From: Siphonodentalium dalli
Lineage: Eukaryota > Mollusca > Scaphopoda > Gadilida > Siphonodentaliidae
Length of the DNA stretch: 64,000 bases
Reading direction: 5' to 3'
Assembly: GCA_032622095.1 (NCBI GenBank)
Contig: CP136063.1
Coordinates: forward strand, 71,591,980-71,655,979
Positions 21,541 to 33,660 of the stretch are shown here, piece by piece. Both the position numbers and the translations under genes were made by a program. The first letter of the stretch is position 1, and the number at the start of each line of letters is the position of its first letter. The notes below the pieces were generated by a model. It made no database searches, was not told the DNA's origin, and saw only the letters and a list, made by a program, of their open reading frames with translations.

Positions 21541-22252
21541 ATGGCGAATATTTGCAGGGAAGGCGCCCAATACAGTAGAGCTATTATGTCGCCAGCGAGC
21601 ATTTGTAGCAATGTGGTAAACAATTGGTGTCACTTTAACTCTATTGAGTCAAATGACATGCTGACAACGTTTACCCACAAAAAGACCTTTCGCATCATGT
21701 ATCCGGACAAAACGCCCTACAGATAAATGTGATATAGATTTTATACCTCTATAGACACATGTCCAGTTTCTCAGGCAATGACTTCTACAAGAAACAAGTG
21801 ATAAAGAAACGAGGAATGTTTAAATTCGGGGCATATAATACTGACCACCTGTGAATGCGACGGGACAGCGGAAAATTCTACAACACAGCCACATGTTTAT
21901 ACCGCCTGTTTATACGGGGGTCAGTATTCTATTGCCAATCTAACATGTGGTCTGTATGATATATATCACAGTGACTCCAGGGGCCATGTAATGCTACAGG
22001 CGGTATCAATTTCACTGATAAGGCTGCTCTGCCATTAAAATTTAGCACTGGGTAGAGAGAGAGAGATAGTTGCATGGATAGTAAATTTAATTAGACTAAC
22101 ATGTCTGGAATCTCAAATCTGTGTTAATGGCATGCTAGAACACCGTTCATTTTATGGTTGTGAGGCTGGAGCTTCTGATCAACAATTTCCGATGAAAAAT
22201 AAACAAAGTGTTGTTGTAAGAAATGTTATATTGTGTACAGGAAATTAAAATA

Positions 22253-22462
22253 ATGTGCGCGGATATCATGAAGAATTCAACATTGACGTCATCGACCACG
22301 GGTGAATTTATGAAACTGGTTATATAGAATTATAACGCATCTACTAATGTACATGTACAACATTCATCAACCGGCAGTGTCAGCCCTCAAGGACAGCATA
22401 GCAGTGCAGCATCTGTTGAATCGCCACCAGTGTCCGACACATCTTCCAGTGATTATTTTAAT
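22253..22462 (+). pseudogene. Captured exon-like segment in A2
   Basis: Same structure as 14042-14251: an ATG, 24 codons, TAG (22325-22327), then 45 open codons ending at donor GTGAGT (22463). Just beyond the donor, A2 carries the 49-bp insertion, so the 'intron' side diverges while the exon-like part does not. Confidence 0.4.
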
Positions 22463-23427
22463 GTGAGTTTGCTTCTAATATTTTATTAAAAAAATATTTA
22501 TATCAAATTTATTGCATTCGTGATCGCGAAAAATAAAGATTTGTCGCAGTCACGGATGACATAATTTTCGGTTCCCACTCATACTATTGTTTAATACACT
22601 TTTTAATGCCTACCTATCTCTCAAATTTAACACTTTGTTATGTAAATAAAAGCCAATTACTGTAACGTTTTTGGCTTTTGTTTGCATAACAAAGCCTACT
22701 AACTTGACAATAACATACTATTTATGCGCTATTTAGGATTGTTATAAGAAAAAAAATTGTATTTAATATAACTTTCTTTCTGTTTATGCTGATGTTTACG
22801 GGTGTGAAATGTTTAACAGTAATGCCCATCGCTAACGCTTACTGAGCCTATAAACCACGATGAATCCTGCATTTAAAGCAATTAAAAGCAAAATTTCAAA
22901 CAGAAATGTGACATTCACAAAAGTAAACACGTTACTAAGAAATCACAGCAATTTGTGTGAATGTCATTATATTAGACTTATGGTTAATAATGTTGAACCA
23001 TAATCAATCAACCAAGCAAGCATTGGTTCAATAACAACTCAATACAGTTGATTCTAAGTGTGCATATCTGATGGGGTTGGCCTGGTTTTTATGGTAGCTT
23101 AAATATAAAATTTGTATTAACAATGGAAATATGATAAAACAAATGGAATGCCAGATTTTTCACTTTAAAGGCACTGATGGCGTTTGTTGCAGACATATTT
23201 ATATTTGTTCAAATCGCCATCAACAGAAGGAACACCAAAATATATACAGTTCTGCTCATATATGCCATACATAATCAGCGAGTAAATAGTATATTGTCGT
23301 CAAGACGTACGCTGGTGTACTTAAAGAAGAGACTATGCGTGTTACAGAAGTTGTGTAACAGAAGTTGTGCTTTTGTTTATATAACACAGCGTAATTATAT
23401 TGGTTAATCACACAAAAATGATATGAA

Positions 23428-23479
23428 CGCTCTTTATTATTTCCATATCAGGATAACAGACAGAAATAACGCTCTTTAT
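23428..23479 (-). repeat. Paired ATAAAGAGCG module (copy in A2)
   Basis: Duplicate of 15168-15219 within the A2 segment. Confidence 0.6.
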
Positions 23480-24468
23480 GTTTACCATACCCAGATCTAA
23501 ATACAAGCCCTGAAAAGTAACTTTTTATGCTTTTGTTTACATAAGAAAGGGGAAGAGTTGACAATAACTTACTGCTTATGCCATATTTCTGATTAACATA
23601 AGAACAAAGTCTGTCTATATCTTACTATTCCTTCTGTTTATGGCGGTTTTGACCGATATGAATATTTTAACAGCATACCCACCACAAGGCATCCCGTATC
23701 TTTAATGTGCAACATATTGAAACTCTTTCATATCATCACTAAAATAAATGTTTTGAGTAAAAAGCTTATGGGAATAAACTGATAAATAAATGTGAATTTA
23801 CCCTCATTTATTGCCAGATTTAAACGGACAGTAAGAATTATCTAGAATCCAAATCAATTAAATGTTTATATTGAAATGTTATTCTTTTGTAGATGTAATG
23901 CAGTTGCAATTCCCATTGGAGAAAATGGCCGACATGAGACGATATATCAGAGAAAAGCTGAAGAACAGTAACACAATAAGCTGACGAAAAGACGACAGCG
24001 GGCATAAATAGACAGACTGGCAAAGGCAGAGAGCGAGAGAGGGGGAATTGCCACAATAATATAAAGTTACACAATCCGTTTAAACACCCTAAATTACCAC
24101 TTCTCTGGCAATGTGGATAAAAAGTATTTGATTTGAGTCGATGAGCAAATTTTCAAAATGTGTTATTTATCACCACCTCGAATATTTGGCGGCCTAGAAA
24201 GAATTCTACTGACTTCTTCCAGAACTATTAAACGTGGGTTTATTCAGTGAATAAATTGAGTAGAAATGTCGGCCTTTATTCATGAATAAATTGTAAATAA
24301 ATGTGCATAAATTTCCGAATTTATGCACCTTTATTCCGTGAATAAATTTCTGATTTAACCAGATTTATGCACATTTATCCGGGATTTATGCAATGAATAC
24401 ATTCCAGTTTTCATGCAGTGTGTGTATTTAATGATCTGTTGTCATTCACTATGCGAAAGGGGTCTCTT

Positions 24469-25110
24469 GTCTATTATTTACTACATTAAGTATATTATTT
24501 ACTACATTAAAGAGATATTAATATATATGTTCTTGTCTTCTTCTTGTAGCACAGGATAGCCCCAACCAAAGATTTAGAACTTAACATAACTAATTGCAAG
24601 TCGGCAGTGAAAGTTGAAAGTATATTTCGAATTCCCATCACAATGTTAAATTTAGTCTTTTAGAACTCTTTTGAGTACGCCAGATGTTAATGAATTTACT
24701 TCAAAATTTAATGCAATGTAATTACATTGAAGTTGACGCAATTGTATGTTTAATTGGAGACCTGAAGATTGATAGTACTTATAGTAGTTGCTAAAATTAC
24801 CAGTTTTTCTTCTGTTGATCCTTTCACTAAATACCATATTGGGAACTGTACTGTCATATTTGAATTGCACATTTAATTTACCCTCCCTTGTGTATTATAT
24901 TATATGTCTTTAGTGGTATTTGGCATATGCCCATGCTCTTATTGCGGAACAGGGTCACAGAAACAACTTTTATCAGTGCCTAATAAACATACAGATAGGA
25001 TACCAGTTGAGATTGTTATCCTTTGTCAGCAGCTGTACATACATGTACCATGCGATAAATGATTGCTGATCCCAACAATGGGTGAGTGGTGTGTGGGCTA
25101 TTTATCTGGA
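24469..25110. other. Unassigned insert sequence after A2
   Basis: Unique-looking AT-rich DNA following the A2 end. It includes a direct duplication of TATTATTTACTACATTAA (about 24472-24507). The 72-codon minus-strand ORF (24652-24870) matches nothing I recognise. No gene is supported. Confidence 0.6.
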
Positions 25111-25506
25111 TAAATTTAGAAATTAATCTCGAAATTTTGAAATTTATCTGGATAAATTTTGAAATTTATGTGGATAAATTATTAAATTTATGTCTATAAA
25201 TTTAGAAATTTATCTGGATAAATTTAGAAATTTATGTGGATAAATTTTGAAATTTATGTGGATAAATTTAGAAATTTATCTGGATAAATTTAGAAATTTA
25301 AGTGGATAAATTTTGAAATTTCTAAATTTATCAGGATAATTTTCGAAATTTATGTACATTTATACCGACCATCCAAATCTCTTGACCATTTAAATGTTAA
25401 TAAATCTCATCTGCGAAGAAATTTGAAAATGTGGATAAATTTATCTACATTTATACTGCCCATCCACATTTATTAATGGCATAAATGTAGATAAATTTCG
25501 AAATTT
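25110..25506. repeat. AT-rich tandem repeat (GGATAAATTT-AGAAATTTAT)
   Basis: About 22-24 bp units, GGATAAATTTAGAAATTTAT with CT or GT connectors, run from about 25110 to 25350 and decay to the minisatellite junction at 25506. Units are themselves partly self-complementary (AAATTT). They resemble the ATAAAT-rich subterminal DNA of the A element and may be part of a related transposon end. Confidence 0.8.
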
Positions 25507-28500
25507 ACGGTGAGGCTAGTAACGCTATCAGTAGGCAAGTAAGGGGTATATATGGTGGGGCTAGTAACGCTATCAGTAGGCAAGTAAGGGGTATATATGG
25601 TGGGGCTAGTAACGCTTCAATAGGCAAGTACGGGGTACGGTGAGGTTAGTAACGCTATCAGTAGGCAAGTACGGGGTATAATGAGGTTAGTAATGCTATA
25701 CATATAACTATAGCGAAGTAAGGGGTATGTAGAGGTTAGTGACGCTATCAATAGGCAAGTAAGGGGGTATGGAGGGGTTACTAATGCTATCAGTAGGCAA
25801 GTAAGGGGTATGGAGAGGATAGTAAAGCTATCAGTATGCAAGTACGGGGTATGGTGAGGTTAGTATTGCTATACATCTATATATAGCAACGTAAGGGGTA
25901 TGGAGAGGTCAGTAACGCTATCAATAGGCAAGTACGGGGTATGGAGAGGTTAGTAACGCTATCAGTAGGCAAGTACGGGGTTATAATGAGGTTAGTAATG
26001 CTATACATATAACTATAGCGAAGTAGGGGTAGTAACGCTGTCAGTAGGCAAGTATGGGGGTATGGAGGGGTTAGTAATGTTGTCAGTAGGCAAGTAAGGG
26101 TATGGATAGGATAGTACCGCTATCAATAGGCAAGTAAGGGGTATGGCGAGGTTAGTAATGCTATCAGTGGGCAAGTACGGGGTATGGTGAGGTTAGTAAA
26201 GCTATCATTAGGCAAGTAAGGGTTATATATGGTGGGGCTAGTAATGCTTCAATAGGCAAGTACGGGGTACGGTGAGGCTAGTAACGCCATCAATAGGCAA
26301 GTACGGGGAATGGATAGGTTCGTAACGCTATCAATAGGCAAGTACGGGGTATGGAGCGGTTAGTAACGCTATCAGTAGGCAAGTACGGGGTATGGTGAGG
26401 TTAGTAACGCTATCAGTAGGCAAGTAAGGGTTATATATGGTGGGGCTAGTAACGCTTCAATAGGCAAGTACGGGGTACGGTGAGGCTAGTAACGCCATCA
26501 ATAGGCAAGTACGGGGTATGGATAGGTTAGTAACGCTATCAATAGGCAAGTACGGGGTATGGAGCGGTTAGTAACGCTATCAATAGGCAAGTACGGGGTA
26601 CGGTGAGGTTAGTAACGCTATCAGTAGGCAAGTAAGGGGGTATAATGAGGTTAGTAATGCTATACATATAACTATAGCGAAGAAAGGGGTATGTAGAGGT
26701 TAGTAACGCTATCAATAGGCAAGTAAGGGGGTATGGAGATGATAATAACGCTATCAGTAGGCAAGTACGGGGTATGGTGAGGTTAGTAGTGCTATACATC
26801 TATATATAGCAAAGTAAGGGGTATGGAGACGTCAGTAACGCTATCAATAGGCAAGTACGGGGTATGGTGAGGTTAGTAATGCTATCATTAGGCAAGTAAG
26901 GGGTATGGAGAGGTTAGTAACGCTATACATCTATATATAGCAAAGTAAGGGGTATGGAGAGGTTAGTAACGCTATCAATAGGCAAGTAAGGGGTATGGTG
27001 GGGTTAGTAATGCTATCAATATAGGCAAGTGCGGAGTATGGTGATGTTAGTAACGATATCAATAGGCAAGTATGGGGATATGGTGACGTTATTAACGCTA
27101 TTAATATAGGCAAGTATGGGGATATATGGTGAGGTTAGTAACGCTATCAATATATAGACAAGTACGGTGGTATGGCGAGGTAAGTAACGCCAACCATATG
27201 CAAGTATGGGGGTATGATGAGGTTAGTAATGCTATACATCTATATATAGCAAAGTAAGGGGTATGGAGATGTTAGTAACGCTATCAATAGGCAAGTATGG
27301 GGGTATGATGGGGTTAGTAATCCTATACATATATATATAGCAAAGTAAGGGGTACGGTGAGGTTAGTAATGCTATCAGTAGGCAAGTACGGGGTATGATG
27401 AGGTTAGTAATGCTATACATCTATATATAGCAAAGTAAGGGGTATGGAGAGGTTAGTAACGCTATCAATAGGCAAGTAAGGGGTATGGTGGGGCTAGTAA
27501 TGCTATCAATATAGGCAAGTGCGGAGTATGGTGATGTTAGTAACGATATCAATAGGCAAGTATGGGGGTATGATGGGGTTAGTAATGCTATACATATATA
27601 TATAGCAAAGTAAGGGGTATGGAGAGGTTAGTAACGCTATCAATAGGCAAGTACGGGGTATGGAGCCGTTAGTAACGCTATCAGTAGGCAAGTAATGGGT
27701 ATGGTGAGGTTAGTAACGCTATCAGTAGGCAAGTAAGGGTTATATATGGTGGGGCTAGTAACGCTTCAATAGGCAAGTACGGGGTACGGTGAGGCTAGTA
27801 ACGCCATCAATAGGCAAGTACGGGGTATGGATAGGTTAGTAACGCTATCAATAGGCAAGTACGGGGTATGGAGCGGTTAGTAACGCTATCAATAGGCAAG
27901 TACGGGGTACGGTGAGGTTAGTAACGCTATCAGTAGGCAAGTAAGGGGGTATAATGAGGTTAGTAATGCTATACATATAACTATAGCGAAGTAAGGGGTA
28001 TGTAGAGGTTAGTAACGCTATCAATAGGCAAGTAAGGGGGTATGGAGATGATAGTAACGCTATCAGTAGGCAAGTACGGGGTATGGTGAGGTTAGTCGTG
28101 CTATACATCTATATATAGCAAAGTAAGGGGTATGGAGATGTCAGTAACGCTATCAATAGGCAAGTACGGGGTATGGTGAGGTTAGTAATGCTATCATTAG
28201 GCAAGTACGGGGTATGATGAGGTTAGTAATGCTATACATCTATATATAGCAAAGTAAGGGGTATGGAGAGGTTAGTAACGCTATCAATAGGCAAGTAAGG
28301 GGTATGGTGGGGTTAGTAATGCTATCAATATAGGCAAGTGCGGAGTATGGTGATGTTAGAAACGATATCAATAGGCAAGTATGGGGATATGGTGACGTTA
28401 TTAACGCTATTAATATAGGCAAGTATGGGGATATATGGTGAGGTTAGTAACGCTATCAATATATAGACAAGTACGGTGGTATGGTAAGGTAAGTAACGCC

Positions 28501-31500
28501 AACCATATGCAAGTATGGGGGTATGATGAGGTTAGTAATGCTATACATCTATATATAGCAAAGTAAGGGGTATGGAGATGTTAGTAACGCTATCAATAGG
28601 CAAGTATGGGGGTATGATGGGGTTAGTAATGCTATACATATATATATAGCAAAGTAAGGGGTATGGAGAGGTTAGTAACGCTATCAATAGGCAAGTACGG
28701 GGTATGGAGCGGTTAGTAACGCTATCAGTAGGCAAGTAATGGGTTATATATGGTGGGGCTAGTAACGCTTCAATAGGCAAGTACGGTGTACGGTGAGGCT
28801 AGTAACGCCATCAATAGGCAAGTACGGGGTATGGATAGGTTAGTAACGCTATCAATAGGCAAGTACGGGGTATGGAGCGGTTAGTAACGCTATCAATAGG
28901 CAAGTACGGGGTACGGTGAGGTTAGTAACGCTATCAGTAGGCAAGTAAGGGGGTATAATGAGGTTAGTAATGCTATACATATAACTATAGCGAAGTAAGG
29001 GGTATGTAGAGGTTAGTAACGCTATCAATAGGCAAGTAAGGGGGTATGGAGATGATAGTAACGCTATCAGTAGGCAAGTACGGGGTACGGCGAGGTTAGT
29101 AGTGCTATACATCTATATATAGCAAAGTAAGGGGTATGGAGATGTCAGTAACGCTATCAATAGGCAAGTACGGGGTATGGTGAGGTTAGTAATGCTATCA
29201 TTAGGCAAGTACGGGGTATGATGAGGTTAGTAATGCTATACATCTATATATAGCAAAGTAAGGGTTATGGAGAGGTTAGTAACGCTATCAATAGGCAAGT
29301 AAGGGGTATGATGGGGTTAGTAATGCTATCAATATAGGCAAGTGCGGAGTATGGTGATGTTAGTAACGATATCAATAGGCAAGTATGGGGATATGGTGAC
29401 GTTATTAACGCTATTAATATAGGCAAGTATGGGGATATATGGTGAGGTTAGTAACGCTATCAATATATAGACAAGTACGGTGGTATGGTGAGGTAAGTAA
29501 CGCCAACCATATGCAAGTATGGGGGTATGATGAGGTTAGTAATGCTATACATCTATATATAGCAAAGTAAGGGGTATGGAGATGTTAGTAACGCTATCAA
29601 TAGGCAAGTATGGGGGTATGATGGGGTTAGTAATGCTATACATATATATAGCAAAGTAAGGGGTATGGAGAGGTTAGTAACGCTATCAATAGGCAAGTAC
29701 GGGGTATGGTGAGGTTAGTAATGCTATACATCTATATATATATCAAAGTAAGGGGTATGGAGAGGTTATTAACGCTATAAATAGGCAAGTACGGGGTATA
29801 GAGAGGTTAGTAACGCTACCAGTAGGCAAGTAATGGGTATGGAGAGGTTAGTAACGCTATCAGTAGGCAAGTAAGGGGTGTGGAGATGTTAGTAACGCTA
29901 TAAAAAGGCAAGTACGGGGTATAGTGAGGTTAGTAACGCTATCACTAGGCAAGTACGGGGGTATAATGAGGTTAGTAATGCTATACATATAAATATAGCC
30001 AAGTAAGGGGTGTGGAGAGGTTAGTAACGCTATCAGTAGGCAAGTAAGGGGTATATATGGTGGGGCTAGTAACGCTTCAATAGGCAAGTACGGGGTACGG
30101 TGAGGCTAGTAACGCCATCAATAGGCAAGTACGGGGTATGGATAGGTTAGTAACGCTATCAATAGGCAAGTACGGGGTATGGAGCGGTTAGTAACGCTAT
30201 CAATAGGCAAGTACGGGGTACGGTGAGGTTAGTAACGCTATCAATAGGCAAGTACGGGTTACGGTGATGTTAGTAACGCTATCAGTAGGCAAGTACGGGG
30301 GTATAATGAGGTTAGTAATGCTATACATATAACTATAGCGAAGTAAGGGGTATGTAGAGGTTAGTAACGCTATCAGTAGGCAAGTACGGGGGTATAATGA
30401 GGTTAGTAATGCTATACATATAAATATAGCCAAGTAAGGGGTGTGGAGAGGTTAGTAACGCTATCAGTAGGCAAGTAATGGGTATATATGGTGGGGCTAG
30501 TAACGCTTCAATAGGCAAGTACGGGGTACGGTGAGGCTAGTAACGCGATCAATAGGCAAGTACGGGGTATGGATAGGTTAGTAACGCTATCAATAGGCAA
30601 GTACGGGGTATGGAGCGGTTAGTAACGCTATCAATAGGCAAGTACGGGGTACGGTGAGGTTAGTAACGCTATCAATAGGCAAGTACGGTGTATGTAGATG
30701 TTAGTAACGCTATCACTAGGCAAGTACGGGGGTATAATGAGGTTAGTAATGCTATACATATAACTATAGCCAAGTAGGGGGTGTGGAGATGTTAGTAACG
30801 CTATCAGTAGGCAAGTAAGGGGTATATATGGTGGGGCTAGTAATGCTTCAATAGGCAAGTACGGGGTACGGTGAGGCTAGTAACGCCATCAATAGGCAAG
30901 TACGGGGTATGGATAGGTTAGTAACGCTATCAATAGGCAAGTACGGGGTATGGAGCGGTTAGTAACGCTATCAATAGGCAAGTACGGGGTACGGTGAGGT
31001 TAGTAACGCTATCAGTAGGCAAGTACGGGGTACGGTGATGTTAGTAACGCTATCACTAGGCAAGTACGGGGGTATAATGAGGTTAGTAATGCTATACATA
31101 TAACTATAGCGAAGTAAGGGGTATGTAGAGGTTAGTAACGCTATCAGTAGGCAAGTACGGGGGTATAATGAGGTTAGTAATGCTATACATATAACTATAG
31201 CGAAGTAAGGGGTATGTAGAGGTTAGTAACGCTACCAATAGGCAAGTAAGGGGTATGGAGGGGTTAGTAATGCTATCAGTAGGCAAGTAAGGGGTATGGA
31301 GAGGATAGTAACGCTATCAGTAGGCAAGTACGGGGTATGGTGAGGTTAGTAGTGCTATACATCTGTATATAGCAAAGTAAGGGGTATGGAGAGGTCAGTA
31401 ACGCTATCAATATGCAAGTACGGTGTATGGAGAGGTTAGTAACGCTATCAGTAGGCAAGTACGGGGGTATAATGAGGTTAGTAATGCTATACATATAACT

Positions 31501-32560
31501 ATAGCGAAGTAGGGGTATGTAGAGGTTAGTAACGCTGTCAGTAGGCAAGTATGGGGGTATGGAGGGGTTAGTAATGCTATCAGTAGGCAAGTAAGGTGTA
31601 TGGATAGGATAGTAACGCTATCAATAGGCAAGTAAGGGGTATGGAGAGGTTAGTAATGCTATCAGTAGGCAAGTACGGGGTATGGTGAGGTTAGTAATGC
31701 CATCATTAGGCAAGTACGGGGTATGATGAGGTTAGTAATGCTATACATCTATATATATCAAAGTAAGGGGTATGGAGATGTTAGTAACGCTATCAATAGG
31801 CAAGTAAGGGGTATGATGGGGTTAGTAATGCTATCAATATAGGCAAGTGCGGAGTATGGTGATGTTAGTAACGATATCAATAGGCAAGAATGGGGATATG
31901 GTGACGTTATTAACGCTATTAATATAGGCAAGTATGGGGATATATGGTGAGGTTAGTAACGCTATCAATATATATAGGCAAGTACGGGGTATATATGGTG
32001 GGGCTAGTAACGCTATCAATATATAGACAAGTACGGTGGTATGGTGAGGTAAGTAACGCTATCCATATGCAAGTATGGGGGTATGATGAGGTTAGTAATG
32101 CTATACATCTATATATAGCAAAGTAAGGGGTATGGAGAGGTTAGTAACGCTATCAATAGGCAAGTATGGGGGTATGATGGGGTTAGTAATGCTATACATC
32201 TATATATAGCAAAGTAAGGGGTATGGAGAGGTTATTAACGCTATCAATAGGCAAGTACGGGGTATGTAGAGGTAAGTAACGCTACCAGTAGGCAAGTAAT
32301 GGGTATGGAGAGGTTAGTTACGCTATCAGTAGGCAAGTACGGGGGGTATGGTGAAGTTAGTAACGCTATCAGTTGGCAAGTACGGTGGAATTCTGCGTTT
32401 AGTACCACTGACGATATGCAAGTATGGGGGTATGGTGAAGTTAGTAACGCTATCAATAGGCGAGTATGGTTGTATGCTGGGGTTAGTACCACTGACGATA
32501 TGCAAGTACGGGGGAATGATGAGGTTAGTGACGCTATTAATCGGCAAGTACGGGGTATCG
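25507..32560 (+). repeat. Splice-donor minisatellite, left array part 2
   Basis: Same unit family as 7309-12345, resuming mid-unit after the insertion. About 7 kb, roughly 160-170 units by length. Higher-order duplication is visible: the segment 26539-26799 recurs at 27848-28108 and 28852-29112, and 26931-27113 recurs at 28240-28422. Variant units with GGGGCTAGTAACGCTTCAA recur with the 1.0-1.3 kb period. The last ~200 bp (32380-32560) are degenerate units with GTACCACTGACGATATGC, as expected at an array edge. Minus-strand frames stay open for 60-100 codons but cycle through frames with the repeat and are not genes. Confidence 0.95.
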
Positions 32561-32685
32561 CAAACGGATGCTGTTAAGAAATTGTACCGTTATTTTGTCT
32601 ATAAAGTTGTCATTTCACGGCCTTTTGGCTAATATGAACGACTGGAGAAGCCATTGTGTCTGTAATCATTTGATATCATGCATTT

Positions 32686-32897
32686 ACAGTAATGCCCTAA
32701 ATAATAGACTCTTTAACCACAGCAGAATTATGGGTAATTTTTCACGATTTAGTCGAAAATATGGCTTGTTGTAATTCATCGGAAATATCTCACTGAGAGC
32801 TTTCCGATGAATGGCAACAAGCCATATTTCCGACTAAATCCTGAAAAATTACCCATAATTCTGTGGTTAAGGAGTCGATTATTTAGGGCATTACTGT
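32686..32897. repeat. Foldback element, ~97-bp arms
   Basis: The left arm begins ACAGTAATGCCCTAAATAAT. The right arm (about 32803-32897) is its near-complete reverse complement, with a short loop near 32786-32802. Shared inner blocks are CCACAGCAGAATTATG and ATATGGCTTGTTG. A single arm of the same family is at 42888-42990. Confidence 0.85.
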
Positions 32898-32979
32898 ATA
32901 TTGTGACTCATGGTTGAGATGGTTATTCCTGTCGTTTTGTAAATACCAGTGCCACCATTATTTAAATATTTAATAATAC

Positions 32980-33470
32980 ACGGTGTGGAATCACGTGGTT
33001 TAAAGGTTGGTGAGTACAAGGCATTCATAATGTGCATATTACAAAAACATAATATACGAGGAACTGACACGAAACATAGCAGTTTGACTGTTATGAGCAT
33101 ATGCTTGTATATCTTTTAAACAATTATGATATCTTATTTGTTCTGAAATACTTAATGGTTTTTCCATAACATTCTGGCCAAAGTTATCCGGTCGGAGGTG
33201 CGTGGAATACACCAGTCCATACATATTTGAGAATCCTTCGACTGACAACTTTGATCAGAATGTTAGAGCAAACAAATGTGAATTTGGACATAAATGAGGT
33301 ATCAGCTTGTTGGAAAAAAGACTATAGCATCTGCTCGTAGCTGTCAAAATAATATGTAAATATCTTAGTTTATTACCTTTTTTCCTCGCTTCTGGTTGCG
33401 TTTTAGATCGCCTCGGGCATTTTGAATGCGTGATACTCATCAACTCGAAACCACGTGATTCCCCACCGTG
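32980..33470. repeat. MITE-like element with ~47-bp inverted arms
   Basis: Arm 32980-33026 contains GGAATCACGTGGTTTAAAGG. Arm 33424-33470 contains its approximate reverse complement, with ACCACGTGATTCC and CACCGTG. The interior has no recognisable coding region. Confidence 0.6.
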
Positions 33471-33660
33471 AAATATATATGTTCTTGCATGTTTCATACT
33501 ACCGCAATAAAATGGCAACTTTAGACAACATAACGGTGCACATATTATCTTAAAAGAATTATTCTGTCAAAAAAAATAGTTTTGTTCTCTTCATAATACT
33601 AATTATATATATTTAAAATGGCCGTTTCGCCAAGATAATTCAAAATCCAGTAGATAATAT

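Larger units (their letters stand above)
20713..24468. mobile_element. TIR element, copy A2 (5'-truncated)
   Basis: Nearly identical to 12503-16208. It lacks the first ~120 bp, including the left TIR, and is joined directly to the retrotransposon ORF1 near TTTATTTATAAATCTCG. The right TIR TTTTCATGCAGTG is at 24408-24420. Shared sequence continues 45-48 bp past the TIR in both copies, to GGTCTCTT, so the repeated segment is longer than the transposon and reflects a segmental duplication. A2 carries a 49-bp net insertion near 22471. Confidence 0.8.
12346..25506. mobile_element. 13.2 kb composite insertion inside one minisatellite unit
   Basis: The left array stops after ...GCTATCAATAGGC. The right part resumes with ACGGTGAGGCTAGTAACG, so only about 11 bp of one unit is missing. 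The inserted DNA comprises a TIR element copy, a minus-strand non-LTR retrotransposon, a second TIR element copy and AT-rich tandem repeats. No related insertion is seen in the visible part of the right array. Separate entries describe the parts. Whether all parts arrived together is not known. Confidence 0.8.

Noticed and set aside
12503-24468. LTR retrotransposon with 3.7 kb LTRs
   Set aside because: The interior encodes AP endonuclease plus non-LTR RT on the minus strand, without gag-protease-integrase, primer site or TG...CA ends. The direct repeats have their own inverted termini.
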